Source of the DNA: Paracoccus acridae
GTDB taxonomy: Bacteria > Pseudomonadota > Alphaproteobacteria > Rhodobacterales > Rhodobacteraceae
NCBI RefSeq assembly: GCF_014642735.1
Contig: NZ_BMIV01000005.1
Location: forward strand, 1-64,000
Direction: 5' to 3'
Length of the DNA stretch: 64,000 nucleotides
Under the pieces are notes generated by a model. That model made no database searches and was not told the origin of the DNA. It saw nothing but the letters and a program-made list of their open reading frames with translations. Of the stretch, positions 25,426 to 34,893 are shown one piece after another (position 1 is the first letter of the stretch; each line of letters starts with the position of its first letter). Made by a program: the position numbers and the translations under genes.

Positions 25426-26663
25426 CCCTTCAGGTCTTGCAGATTGCCCACGACCACCCCGCCCATACCAGCGGCGGGACCGAGTTTCTGGCCCATGACC
25501 TGACCGCGGCATTGAACGCCGCAGGCGGGGTCCGCGCCAGGTTCCTGGCCGCTACGACGTCGCTGCAACGCCCCGACGACGCGCCGGGATCGCTGGGCAT
25601 CGAGGGTGGGGACCACCTGCTGCGCACCGGACGCTATGACCGGTTCTCGATGCTGCGGCAGGACGGCACCGACTGGGTCGCCTCGATGGGGCGGCTTCTA
25701 GACAGCTTCCGCCCCGATGTCGTGCATCTGCATGGTCTGGACCGCATCGGGGCCGAGGTTCTGGCGGTCATCCGCCGCCTGGCCCCAAAGGCGCGGATGG
25801 TCCTGACGCTGCATGATTACCAGATCCTGTGCCCCAATGACGGGCTGATGCTGACGGTGCAGGACGGGGCGCGGTGCCGGACGGCCGGGCCCGACCGCTG
25901 CCGGGGTTGCTATCCGGCGATGCCGGCGGCGGCGCATCTGTTGCGCAAGGCCCATCTGACGGCACTTCTGTCGATGGTCGATGCCTTTGTCGCGCCTTCG
26001 CGCTTCCTTGCCGAACGGTTTGTCGAATGGGGCCTTGAGGCGGACCGGATCACGGTTCTGCCCAATCAGGTTCAGGCCGTCGCGCAGCCGCCGCGCGGGT
26101 CGCGCCCGCGCCCGAACCGCCTTGCCTTCTTCGGCAACATCGCCCCGCACAAGGGCGTCCTGCCGTTGCTGGCGGCGGCACGTCTCGCAGGGGAAAGGGT
26201 GACGCTGGACCTGCACGGCGGGCTGGGCCATGCCGAGGACGGGTTCCGCCGCGCCTTTGCCGATGCGCTGGCGGCCACGCCCAATGCCCATCACCACGGA
26301 CCCTATGCACGCGCGGATCTGCCTGCGCTGATGGCGCGTGCCGATTGGGTCGTCATGCCGTCGATCTGGTGGGAAAACGCCCCCCTTGTCCTGCTCGAGG
26401 CAAGGGCGGCAGGCCTACCGGTGATCTGCTCGGGGATCGGCGGCATGGCCGAGATGGTGGAACACGGCGTCACCGGCCTTCATGTTCCCCCCGGCGATCC
26501 CCGTGCCTTGGCGGAAACGATGCGCGCAGCCGCCGGCGATCGCGCCGGGCAGGCACGCATGGCCGCCGCGCAACGCGCCCGGCAGGGACAGGACGCCTAT
26601 CGCAGCTTTGTCCACAGTCATCTGGACCTTTATCGAACCCTGACGGGAAGGATCAGCGCATGA
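25422..26663 (+). CDS. GT4-family glycosyltransferase
   Basis: 413 residues with the GT-B fold. The N-terminal part has HDHPAHTSGGTEFLAHDL and a central VVHLHGLDRIGAEV. The C-terminal donor-binding half has FFGNIAPHKGV, then WWENAPLVLLEARAAGLPV, which contains the E-x7-E motif of retaining GT4 enzymes. It would transfer a sugar from an NDP-sugar in the cytoplasm. Both ends overlap neighbours (ATGA), placing it inside a tightly coupled operon with another GT4 enzyme at 28795. Confidence 0.88.
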   Translation: MTLQVLQIAHDHPAHTSGGTEFLAHDLTAALNAAGGVRARFLAATTSLQRPDDAPGSLGIEGGDHLLRTGRYDRFSMLRQDGTDWVASMGRLLDSFRPDVVHLHGLDRIGAEVLAVIRRLAPKARMVLTLHDYQILCPNDGLMLTVQDGARCRTAGPDRCRGCYPAMPAAAHLLRKAHLTALLSMVDAFVAPSRFLAERFVEWGLEADRITVLPNQVQAVAQPPRGSRPRPNRLAFFGNIAPHKGVLPLLAAARLAGERVTLDLHGGLGHAEDGFRRAFADALAATPNAHHHGPYARADLPALMARADWVVMPSIWWENAPLVLLEARAAGLPVICSGIGGMAEMVEHGVTGLHVPPGDPRALAETMRAAAGDRAGQARMAAAQRARQGQDAYRSFVHSHLDLYRTLTGRISA

Positions 26664-28798
26664 GTCCCGCCGACGGCGCATTCTTCGGACTTGCCGCGGA
26701 AGCCCCTGCGGCCCTGGTGCCGGATCTGGCGATCATCCTGCCCGGTGGGCGGACGCTGCTGGCGATTTCCGGCCTGGCCGATGCCTTGCCATCGCAGGGC
26801 TCATGCGGCGATGCGCCATGGCAGGCGGTCTGCTGGCCCGTCCAGAACGGCCGCGCCGGCCTGGCCCTGGTCCGGGCGCCATTGGTCGGCACCTACTGGT
26901 TGCGCGCGCCCAATGGTGAGGAACGCGAGATCGCCGCCCCGCGCGCCCTGGACGTCGCCCCTGCGCCATTGGCCGAATTCGTCAGGCGACATGGCCTGAA
27001 CAGCCGCGAGGTCCTTGATTTCCTTGCCGCCACCCTGGCCGACGATGCCCCATCCGGCGACGGCGACTTCGCAGCCCGCTTCCTGTCGCTTGCGGCCGAG
27101 GCGGGCGGCTTTGTCGAAATCCTTGCCTGCCCCGGCACCAAGGGGCTTTTCGCGCAAGGCTGGGCGATGTCGCTTGGCGCGGGCCGTCACCGCCTGATGC
27201 GGCTGGACGGCACGCTGACCCAGTGCGACGCCGATGTGGCATTGTTCGCGCGTGACGACATCCCGCCGCCCGGCATGGGCTTCTGCCTGTTCAGCCTGGA
27301 CTGGGAAACCGATCTCAGGGGCCTCGATTGCCTGTTCTACGAACAGGACGGCACCCTCAAGCGGCTCGAGGTCGTGCGGGGCAGCGTCCTGCGGCTGTCG
27401 GGCGAGGCGGCCATCGACCATGTTCGCCACATGCTGCCCCGACTGGCTGGCGACGAAGGGGGCATCGGCATCTATCGCCGCATCTGCCGCCCCCGGTATC
27501 AGGGGATGGATACGCTTTCCCTGACCACCCTGCCCATCGCCGCCGCCTTCGATTCGGTGTTCCAGGCGCCCTCGGGCGGGCTTCTGGCGACGGGATGGCT
27601 GCTCGATCCGCTGCGGCAGGTAGAGCGCGTGATCGTCAAGAGCACGGCCGGGCTTTACGCGCCCCTGCAGGATTGCTGGACCCCCCTGCCGCGCGGGGAC
27701 CTGAACCAGGGGTTTGGGGGCGATCCGCGCTTTGCCCGGCTGCTGGATCCGGCCGATACCTTGCATGGCTTTGTGGCCTTCGCCGAAGGCACCCCCCGCC
27801 GAGGGGATGAGGAATTCTATCTGGAACTGGTGCTTGCCGATAAAAGCTGCCTGTTCCACCCCTTGCAGATCACCGCTGTCGACGGCCGCGAGATGCTGCC
27901 CCAGATCCTCTCCGACCTGCCGTTGCACGATCCCTCCCTGGACCGGATCGTCGAGGAGATGGTGGCGCCGTTCCTGGCGCAACTGCCCGCCCCAGCACGG
28001 AAAACCCGCGGGACGCAGCGGCCCGTTCCGCTTTCCGGAACCGCCGGGGACATGACCGCCGTGGTCCCCCTCGACCGGCTGGACCATCTTCAGCCCATGA
28101 TGGCGCTGCTGTCCGGCACGCCCGAGGCGGAACGGCTTGATCTGGCGATCGTCATGACGCGGGCCGCGGCGGCCGAGGCTGCAAGGCGGCTGCGGGACCT
28201 GTTCCCCTTCTATGGCATCCGGGGGCGGCTGCTGGTTGTCGATCAGGCTGACCTCTGCGCCCGGATCGAGGCGGGGCTTGCCTTGGCCAAGGGGGCACGG
28301 GTGCTGATCTGGCAGCCCTCTGCCCTTCCCATGGCCCCTGGATGGCTGGACCTGCTGGAGGCGGAGCTTGATGGCCTTGGCAAGCCGGGCCTGATCTCTC
28401 CCACGCTGGTCTATGAAGACGGGTCGGTTTTCTATGGCGGCGATGGGGTTGTCGGGGACAGCGCCCCGATGCTGGGCTATCCGCGTGGATGGCTGACCGG
28501 CGGGGCGCCGCGTTCCATGGCCGCCGGCGCGGCACAGCTTGCCCTGATCGACCGTCAGGCGATGGCCCAGGCGGGGGGATTTGCGGGCCGCCTTTATTCC
28601 AACGGATTGGCGCACAGGGATCTGGCCCGCCGCCTGAATGAACAGGGTTTCGGAACCTGGTCGTCGCGCAGCGTGGATTTCTGGATGCTCGAGGATGTGC
28701 CGCGCGCCGCCGATGCCATGGCGGCGCTGCTGGAAAGGATTGATTCAGCATTGATCGGTAAGACTGCGGGTCTATTCAGCACAGGCCGATTCTCATGA
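26660..28798 (+). CDS. large protein with degenerate GT2-like C-terminus
   Basis: 712 residues. The C-terminal 220 follow a GT2 pattern (ERLDLAIVMTRAAAAEAARR, APGWLDLLEAELD, GLISPTLVYEDGSVFYGG), but the DxD block is replaced by LIWQPSALPMAPGWL, with no acidic pair. A middle module, near GGLLATGWLLDPLRQVERV, resembles that in the protein at 9594. It begins inside the preceding stop codon and ends inside the next start. It may be a non-catalytic scaffold or use an unusual mechanism. Function is not assigned. Confidence 0.7.
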   Translation: MSPADGAFFGLAAEAPAALVPDLAIILPGGRTLLAISGLADALPSQGSCGDAPWQAVCWPVQNGRAGLALVRAPLVGTYWLRAPNGEEREIAAPRALDVAPAPLAEFVRRHGLNSREVLDFLAATLADDAPSGDGDFAARFLSLAAEAGGFVEILACPGTKGLFAQGWAMSLGAGRHRLMRLDGTLTQCDADVALFARDDIPPPGMGFCLFSLDWETDLRGLDCLFYEQDGTLKRLEVVRGSVLRLSGEAAIDHVRHMLPRLAGDEGGIGIYRRICRPRYQGMDTLSLTTLPIAAAFDSVFQAPSGGLLATGWLLDPLRQVERVIVKSTAGLYAPLQDCWTPLPRGDLNQGFGGDPRFARLLDPADTLHGFVAFAEGTPRRGDEEFYLELVLADKSCLFHPLQITAVDGREMLPQILSDLPLHDPSLDRIVEEMVAPFLAQLPAPARKTRGTQRPVPLSGTAGDMTAVVPLDRLDHLQPMMALLSGTPEAERLDLAIVMTRAAAAEAARRLRDLFPFYGIRGRLLVVDQADLCARIEAGLALAKGARVLIWQPSALPMAPGWLDLLEAELDGLGKPGLISPTLVYEDGSVFYGGDGVVGDSAPMLGYPRGWLTGGAPRSMAAGAAQLALIDRQAMAQAGGFAGRLYSNGLAHRDLARRLNEQGFGTWSSRSVDFWMLEDVPRAADAMAALLERIDSALIGKTAGLFSTGRFS

Positions 28799-30075
28799 AA
28801 GCCCTTGTCCTCAGCCATGCCCATCCCGCCTTTTCCATCGGCGGGGCACAGGTCGCCTCATGCAACCTGTTCCAGGGCTTGAAGCAGCAGCAGGGCTGGA
28901 CCGCGCATTACATGGCGGGTGTCGGGCCCCCGGTTGCGCGCCATGCCGCAACCCCGCTGATGTCGCTGGGCCAGGCACCGGATGAAACCCTGTTCTGGAC
29001 CAACGACTATGACTGGTTTCACCTGGGGCTGAACGACACCGATGCCCTTGTGGGGCATTTCGAACGCTTCCTTGCCGACCTGCGGCCCGATGTCGTGAAC
29101 TTCCATCACGTCATGGGCTTCGGCATCCAGGCGATCCGCGCGGCAAGGCGCGCCTTGGGCGATGTGCCGATCGTCTATACCCTTCACGAATACCTGCCAA
29201 TCTGCGCCCATCACGGCCAGATGATCAAGGCCAGGTCCGGCGCGCTGTGCATGAAGGCCTCGGCATCCGATTGCGGGATGTGCTTTCCCGATATCGGCGC
29301 CGCGAACATGCTGCGGCGCGAATTGTTCATAAAGTCCTTCTTCGACCAGGTGGATGCCTTCGTCTCGCCCTCGCGATTTCTGCTGAGGCGGTTCCAGGAC
29401 TGGGGCCTGCCGCGCGAGAAGCTGGTGATGATCGAAAACGGCCTCGACGGCGGTCCTGTCGCGCCGATCCGCCCTTTGCCCGGGGGTGGACGTCGCAACC
29501 GCTTTGCCTATTTCGGCCAGTTGAACCCCTTCAAGGGCATCAAGGTCCTGGTCGAGGCCGTGACGCGCATTCCGGAAAAGACCTGGGGCGACGGGATCCT
29601 TTATGTCTTCGGCGGCAACCTGGAACACCAGCCAGAGGATTTCCAGGCCCAGGTCAAGGAACTGTTCCGCCTGTCGGGCCGAAGGCTGCGCTTCATGGGA
29701 TCCTACAAAAGCGCCGACCTGCCCCATCTGATGCGCGAGGTGGACTGGACCATCGTCCCCTCGACCTGGTGGGAAAACGCCCCTGTTGTCATCCAGGAAG
29801 CCTTCCACCACCGCCGCCCGATCATCGCATCCGACATTGGCGGAATGGCGGAAAAGGTGCGCGATGGCATCGACGGGCTGCATTTCCGGGTCTCGAACCC
29901 CGAAAGCCTGGCCGAGGCGATGACGCGCGCGATGGATCCCGCCCTTTGGGACCACCTGAACGCCGGCATCCGGCCGCCCACCACGGCAGCGGAATCCGCC
30001 CGCCTGCATTCCGACCTGTTCGACAAGCTTCTGGCCCGGAAATCGGCGCCTGCCCTGGCGCTTCGCCATGGCTGA
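28795..30075 (+). CDS. GT4-family glycosyltransferase
   Basis: 426 residues, GT-B fold: SHAHPAFSIGGAQVASCNLF at the N-terminus, VVNFHHVMGFG in the middle, then FAYFGQLNPFKGIKVLVEA and WWENAPVVIQEAFHHRRPII with the E-x7-E motif. A cysteine-bearing segment (CMKASASDCGMCFPD) in the acceptor half is shared in position with the GT4 at 25422 (CRTAGPDRCRGCYP), suggesting the two are paralogues with related acceptors. It overlaps both neighbours. Confidence 0.88.
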   Translation: MKALVLSHAHPAFSIGGAQVASCNLFQGLKQQQGWTAHYMAGVGPPVARHAATPLMSLGQAPDETLFWTNDYDWFHLGLNDTDALVGHFERFLADLRPDVVNFHHVMGFGIQAIRAARRALGDVPIVYTLHEYLPICAHHGQMIKARSGALCMKASASDCGMCFPDIGAANMLRRELFIKSFFDQVDAFVSPSRFLLRRFQDWGLPREKLVMIENGLDGGPVAPIRPLPGGGRRNRFAYFGQLNPFKGIKVLVEAVTRIPEKTWGDGILYVFGGNLEHQPEDFQAQVKELFRLSGRRLRFMGSYKSADLPHLMREVDWTIVPSTWWENAPVVIQEAFHHRRPIIASDIGGMAEKVRDGIDGLHFRVSNPESLAEAMTRAMDPALWDHLNAGIRPPTTAAESARLHSDLFDKLLARKSAPALALRHG

Positions 30076-31789
30076 CGCCGCGGTCGATCATACGCCTTGG
30101 CGCGCCGCCTTGGCCGACCTGGCAAAGGGGGTGGCGGCGGCAGCCTTCATCGGCTTCTTCGTCAACCTTCTTTACCTGTCGTTGCCCCTGTACCAGGCGC
30201 AGATCTTCGACCGGGTGATTTCGTCGGGAAACTTCGACACACTGGCCGCCCTGACCCTGATCGTGGGCCTGATTTTCGTGTTCCAGGCCGCACTGGACTT
30301 CCTGCGTTCGCGGCTGCTTCTGGTCATTGCGGCGCGCCTTTCGATGGCGCTTGGCGGGCCGGTCTTCGAAGCCGCCGTCGAAACCGCGCTGCGATCCGGC
30401 GCGGCTTCTGCGGCCACGGCGATGCGCGACCTGAACGGGTTTCGCAGCTTTGTCGCCGGGGGCGCGATCACCCTGCCGATGGACATGGCCTTCACGCCCA
30501 TCCTGCTGGTCGTGCTGACCCTGCTGCATCCATATTATGGGGTGGCCGGGCTGTGCGGCGCGGCCCTGCTGACGATGATCGCCGTGACGACCGAAGTTCT
30601 GGCACGGCGCCCGGCCGCCGATGCCATTCGCAAGAACGTCCTGCTGCAGGCCGATACCGCCAATGCCATCCGCAATTCCGAAGTGATCGCGGCCATGGGC
30701 ATGCTGCCGGAACTGTCGCGGCGATGGCGGCGCGGCCAAGCCATGTCCCTTGACAGCATCGAGGCAGGGGGGACCACGGCCAAGTTCCTGGCATCCTTCG
30801 CGCGTGCCTCGCGGGTCGGGCTTCAGATCGCGGTGATCTGCCTGGGTGCTGCCCTGGTCATCCGGCAAGAGGCGAGCCCCGGCACCATCCTTGCGGCAGC
30901 GGTGATCACCTCGCGGATGCTGGCACCTTTCGAGCATCTGATCGACGGGTGGCGTCAATGGGTCAACGCCTTCGCCATCGCGCGGCGGCTGCGGGATCTT
31001 CTGCATGACGGGGCGCGCATCCGGTCGGCCGCCAGGGTGCCCGTCGGGCAGGCCATGATCGTGGTGGACCGGCTCAGTTATGTGCCGCCGGGCCAGGAGG
31101 CGCCGCTTCTGCGCAATGTCAGCTTTTCGATCGCCCCCGGCGAGATGGTGGGCGTGATCGGCCCTTCAGGCGCCGGGAAATCGACCCTGGCACGGTTGGT
31201 GGTGGGGCTTTGGGCGCCGACGACGGGCGGGATTTTCCTGGATGGACAATCCACCTTCCAGCATGAAAGGGCCAGCTTCGGCGAGGCTGTCGGCTATCTT
31301 CCACAGGAACCGCTGCTTCTGGACGGGACGGTTCGGGAAAACATCGCCCGCTTCCGCGACGCTCCCATTGACGATGTCGTCGCCGCCGCGCGTCAGGCGG
31401 GGGTTCACGACATGATCGGCCGTCTGCCCAAGGGTTATGAAACCCCCTTGGTCGATGGCGGCGCGCGCCTGTCCGGCGGGCAGCGGCAGCGGATCGCCCT
31501 GGCGCGCGCGGTCTTCGGGATGCCGAAGCTTCTGGTCCTGGACGAACCCAATTCCTCGCTGGACGCCGATGGCGAGGCAGCGCTGATCGAGGCGGTGGAA
31601 ACCGCCCGTGCTTCCGGCGCGGCGGTTCTGATCGTGGCTCAGCGCATGTCGATCCTGAACAAGGCCGACCGCCTGCTTTTGCTGCGCGACGGGGCGCCCG
31701 CCCAATACGGCGACAAGGCCGAGGTTCTGTCGGCGCTTGGGCCTCGGCGGCGCAAGGCCGCGATTGCAGAAAAGGCGTACCTGTCATGA
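30068..31789 (+). CDS. type I secretion ABC transporter, PrtD-like
   Basis: 573 residues: a membrane domain with about six spans (residues 20-290) fused to an ATPase with Walker A GPSGAGKST, signature LSGGQRQRIALARA and Walker B LLVLDEPNSSLD. No N-terminal C39 peptidase domain is present, which fits exporters of RTX proteins with uncleaved C-terminal signals. It is coupled by overlap to the glycosyltransferase before and the adaptor after. No TolC-type outer-membrane partner is in the window. Confidence 0.92.
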   Translation: MADAAVDHTPWRAALADLAKGVAAAAFIGFFVNLLYLSLPLYQAQIFDRVISSGNFDTLAALTLIVGLIFVFQAALDFLRSRLLLVIAARLSMALGGPVFEAAVETALRSGAASAATAMRDLNGFRSFVAGGAITLPMDMAFTPILLVVLTLLHPYYGVAGLCGAALLTMIAVTTEVLARRPAADAIRKNVLLQADTANAIRNSEVIAAMGMLPELSRRWRRGQAMSLDSIEAGGTTAKFLASFARASRVGLQIAVICLGAALVIRQEASPGTILAAAVITSRMLAPFEHLIDGWRQWVNAFAIARRLRDLLHDGARIRSAARVPVGQAMIVVDRLSYVPPGQEAPLLRNVSFSIAPGEMVGVIGPSGAGKSTLARLVVGLWAPTTGGIFLDGQSTFQHERASFGEAVGYLPQEPLLLDGTVRENIARFRDAPIDDVVAAARQAGVHDMIGRLPKGYETPLVDGGARLSGGQRQRIALARAVFGMPKLLVLDEPNSSLDADGEAALIEAVETARASGAAVLIVAQRMSILNKADRLLLLRDGAPAQYGDKAEVLSALGPRRRKAAIAEKAYLS

Positions 31790-33075
31790 GCATGACGATT
31801 GCCGACGAAGCCTTGCCTGCCTATCGGCCTGTCTTCCTGACCGCCGTCGCGATGATCCTGTTCATGACCTGCACCCTGGGTGGATGGGGGATCTATGCCC
31901 GGCTGGACGGCGCGGTGGTGACGCAGGGCGTCGTCCTTGCGGAAAGCAAGCGCAAGACGGTCGAGAATCTGGAGGGCGGGATCCTGTCCGATCTTCTGGT
32001 GGCGCCGGGGGACCGTGTTCGGGCGGGCCAGCCGGTCGCACAACTGGACATCACCCAGGACCGGGCGCGTCTGGCGCAGATGCAGGCCGAACGCCGCGCA
32101 CTGGTCCTTGACATATGGCGACTTGGGGCCGAGGCGCGGGGGCTTCCGCTGGACATGGCGCAGGCCCCGCAGGACGATCCCGTGCTGACCGAGGCACAGG
32201 CCGAACTCTATGAGGCGCGCCTTGCCCTGCATCAGGGTCAGATCGCATCGATGATGCGTCAGGCGGATCACCTTGCCGCGCAGGCCGTAGCCAATCATGC
32301 CCAGGCCCGCGCCTCGCAGCGCCAGATCGAAAGCTGGACGCAGGAACTGGACAATACCGAAGCCCTGGTCGAACGTGGGGCGGCGACCCGGCAGAAGGTG
32401 CGTGAAATCAGCCGCAACCTGTCTGTGCTGGAAGGCGAGCGTGACGAATATGCCGCCCTGGCCCGGGCGAACGAACAGGATGGCGCGCGCATCGCCGCCG
32501 ATATCGTCACCCTTCGCCGGCAGCGCGTGGCCGAGGCGAACGAGTTGCTGGCCCAGGCCCGGCGCAGCCTTCCCGCGCTCGAGGCGCAGATCAGCGCGGC
32601 CGAGGATGTCCTTGACCGGCGCACGCTGCGCGCGCCGCAGGACGGCCTTGTTGTCGATATTCCCGTCGTGACGCCCGGTGCCGTGATCGGTTCGGGCGCC
32701 GTCGTGATGGAGATCCTGCCCGATGCCGATGCCTTGGTGATCCAGGCTCGCCTTCCGCCCGAGGCCATCGACACGGTTCATGTGGGCCGCAAGGCACGGG
32801 TCAGGCTGACCGCCTATCGTCGCGCCACGGCCCCGACCATCGACGGCGAAGTGACCTATGTCTCCGCCGACCTGCTGGAGGAGCCGCGCGATGGCAGCCG
32901 TTACTTCGAAGTCCGCGCAAGGCTGAACGCGACCGAACTGGAGATGCACCCGGAGGTGGCCCTGACGGCGGGGATGCCGGTGGAACTGGCGATCCAGACC
33001 GGGGAACGCCGCGCCGGCGACTATCTGCTGGAGCCGATCTTGAGGCATCTGCGCAAGGCGATGCGGGATGAGTGA
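31786..33075 (+). CDS. HlyD-family membrane fusion protein of type I secretion
   Basis: 429 residues with one N-terminal span (about 20-40), a lipoyl-like half (LEGGILSDLLVAPGDRVRAGQ), a long alpha-helical hairpin (about 100-280), and the returning half with DRRTLRAPQDGLVVDI and a beta-barrel C-terminus (EVALTAGMPVELAIQTG). Adaptor proteins of this type bridge the inner-membrane ABC exporter and TolC. ATGA overlap with the PrtD-like gene confirms the pair. Confidence 0.92.
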   Translation: MSMTIADEALPAYRPVFLTAVAMILFMTCTLGGWGIYARLDGAVVTQGVVLAESKRKTVENLEGGILSDLLVAPGDRVRAGQPVAQLDITQDRARLAQMQAERRALVLDIWRLGAEARGLPLDMAQAPQDDPVLTEAQAELYEARLALHQGQIASMMRQADHLAAQAVANHAQARASQRQIESWTQELDNTEALVERGAATRQKVREISRNLSVLEGERDEYAALARANEQDGARIAADIVTLRRQRVAEANELLAQARRSLPALEAQISAAEDVLDRRTLRAPQDGLVVDIPVVTPGAVIGSGAVVMEILPDADALVIQARLPPEAIDTVHVGRKARVRLTAYRRATAPTIDGEVTYVSADLLEEPRDGSRYFEVRARLNATELEMHPEVALTAGMPVELAIQTGERRAGDYLLEPILRHLRKAMRDE

Positions 33076-33126
33076 ATTATTAATCCTTTCGCGCAAGACT
33101 GCCGGGGAAAACAGGATGGATCAGAA

Positions 33127-33933
33127 ATGAGCGACGGACAGTTCACGTTGAAACATGCCGACCTTCCGGCGCTTGACCGCACGGGGCTGCGCCTGCCGGG
33201 CCTTGTCCAGACGGGCAGGCTGGCCGCCGGGTCGCGGATTGAGGGGCCGACCTCGATCATCTGCACGGTCACGCCAGGGGCGTTCCTGGATATCGGCGCG
33301 TTCTGCAACCTCAGCGGCGGCACGGTGAACAATGTCCGCTTCGGGCGATACTGTTCATTGGCGGCAGGGGCGGTCATCGGGATGCACGAACATCCCACCG
33401 ACTGGCTGACGACCTCTCGCACCGCCTATTTCCCACAGGTCAACGGTTGGAGAGAGCTTGTCGCCCGGGATCGGAAGGATGAAATCCGCCGCGGCCTGCG
33501 CCCGTTCAGGGACAGCTGTCCGATCACCGAAATCGGCGACGATGTCTGGATCGGACAGGGGGCCTTCATCAAGTCGGGCGTCAGGATCGGCACCGGGTCG
33601 ATCATCGGCGCGCGCGCGATCGTGCTGCGCGATGTTCCGCCCTATTCCATTGTCGTCGGAACGCCCGGACGGGTCGTGCGGTCGCGATTCTCCGACCATG
33701 CGGTGGAACGGCTGCTTGCGCTGCAATGGTGGCGGTATTCGATCTTTGACCTGTTCTCGGCGCCCATGGACGACATCGAGGCGGCCTTGGACCGGATCGA
33801 GGAGATGGTCGGGTCCGGCATGGTTTCCCCCTATGAAGGTCCGGTCGTAACGGCCGAAGACCTTCGGGATCCGCAAGCTTTGGCCGCGCGGCTTGCGGCC
33901 CACTTCACGCCGCCGATGGCCCAGGCCAGTTGA
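33127..33933 (+). CDS. hexapeptide-repeat (CatB-type) acetyltransferase
   Basis: 268 residues. Left-handed beta-helix hexapeptides flank a loop containing the probable catalytic histidine (MHEHPTDWLTT); the closing coils include EIGDDVWIGQGAFIKSGVRIGTGSIIGARAIV, followed by the usual PYSIVVGTPGRVVR. These enzymes O-acetylate sugars or antibiotics using acetyl-CoA. It lies 51 bases after the adaptor gene, at the end of the glycosyltransferase operon, so glycan acetylation is the more likely role. Confidence 0.86.
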   Translation: MSDGQFTLKHADLPALDRTGLRLPGLVQTGRLAAGSRIEGPTSIICTVTPGAFLDIGAFCNLSGGTVNNVRFGRYCSLAAGAVIGMHEHPTDWLTTSRTAYFPQVNGWRELVARDRKDEIRRGLRPFRDSCPITEIGDDVWIGQGAFIKSGVRIGTGSIIGARAIVLRDVPPYSIVVGTPGRVVRSRFSDHAVERLLALQWWRYSIFDLFSAPMDDIEAALDRIEEMVGSGMVSPYEGPVVTAEDLRDPQALAARLAAHFTPPMAQAS

Positions 33934-34893
33934 TCGGACAGTTCAAGGCAGGCCCCGGGCCTTGGGTGCCGTCATGCCGGTGGGATGGTTGCAACAGGCC
34001 GGACCTGCATTTTCGGCCCCGGCGTGCCGCAGTCAGGCGGCGGCGCCTGTGCGGCCCATGTCTGCCTTCTGGAAGGCAGCTTTCGGCAGGTCAGGGTGAT
34101 TGGGCTCATTCCACGATGACCGGCTGCGGAGCCATGGCGCAGGTCAGCCAGTTCCGGCTTGGATCGCCCAGCATCAAGGGTGGGTGGCAGCATGGAAATC
34201 ATGTGCGTGGCCTAGGGTTCCGAAGCCATCATCGGGCACCGGTCGGTCCGTGGCGGTTGGTGACGGCCTGCCCGACGGCGTTGCGGCCGCAGGGGAAGGT
34301 TGCCGACACGGAACTTGCGGGCATGTGCAGCATCGCTTTGACCGGAGCATCGGCCCTTGTTGCCGTCGAAGCCTTTCAACGGTCTGATGCCGATCTGGGA
34401 CTGTTGCTGCATCCGCCAATCAGGCACGTGGCAAGGCGCAGGTGGTCGGGACGGGCTGCATCCCCCCCTGATGTCCTGCATGCCCCCGCCACCTGGGTGA
34501 AGGGCCTGTCACGGCAGATCCTTGACGCAGGCTGCGAAGATCCGCGCAGGCGGACATGGTCCGGGCGGACAGCCGCCCTTGCCGGAAGGTCGTCCGGCAG
34601 ACCGATATGGCAGGCTGTGACCCGACGGGGGCGGCGTGCTTGCAGCCGCCTTGCTCAGGCCAGGCTGCGGCGTTCCGCGAGCGGGACCAGGGGTTCTGGT
34701 CCCGCTTGCCAGATGAGGGAGGTTTCGGCATCCAGCAGATGGGCGCCGACGCATTCAGAGGGTGAGGGAAAGCCTGCCGCGAACAGTCGGGCGTGGATAG
34801 GATCGTTCCTCTCGCGCGGCCATGGGGCTGGCATCCCTGCCATCGGCAGGCGAGACCCGTCGTGCGGTCATTCCCCTGCCATCGGCCGTGACT
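33934..34893. other. 960 bases without a recognisable gene
   Basis: One long plus-strand frame crosses this stretch, but its composition is arginine-, glycine- and serine-rich without domain-like blocks, and it runs on into the antisense of the next gene, so it was not accepted. A perfect 11-bp hairpin, AGCGGGACCAG / CTGGTCCCGCT, sits at 34680-34706. The region may be decayed coding DNA. Confidence 0.5.

Noticed and set aside
22639..25512. Long minus-strand frame opposite the small RTX gene and the GT-like gene
   Set aside because: It is a shadow of high-GC plus-strand genes; its repeats mirror the RTX codons and it has no start signal.
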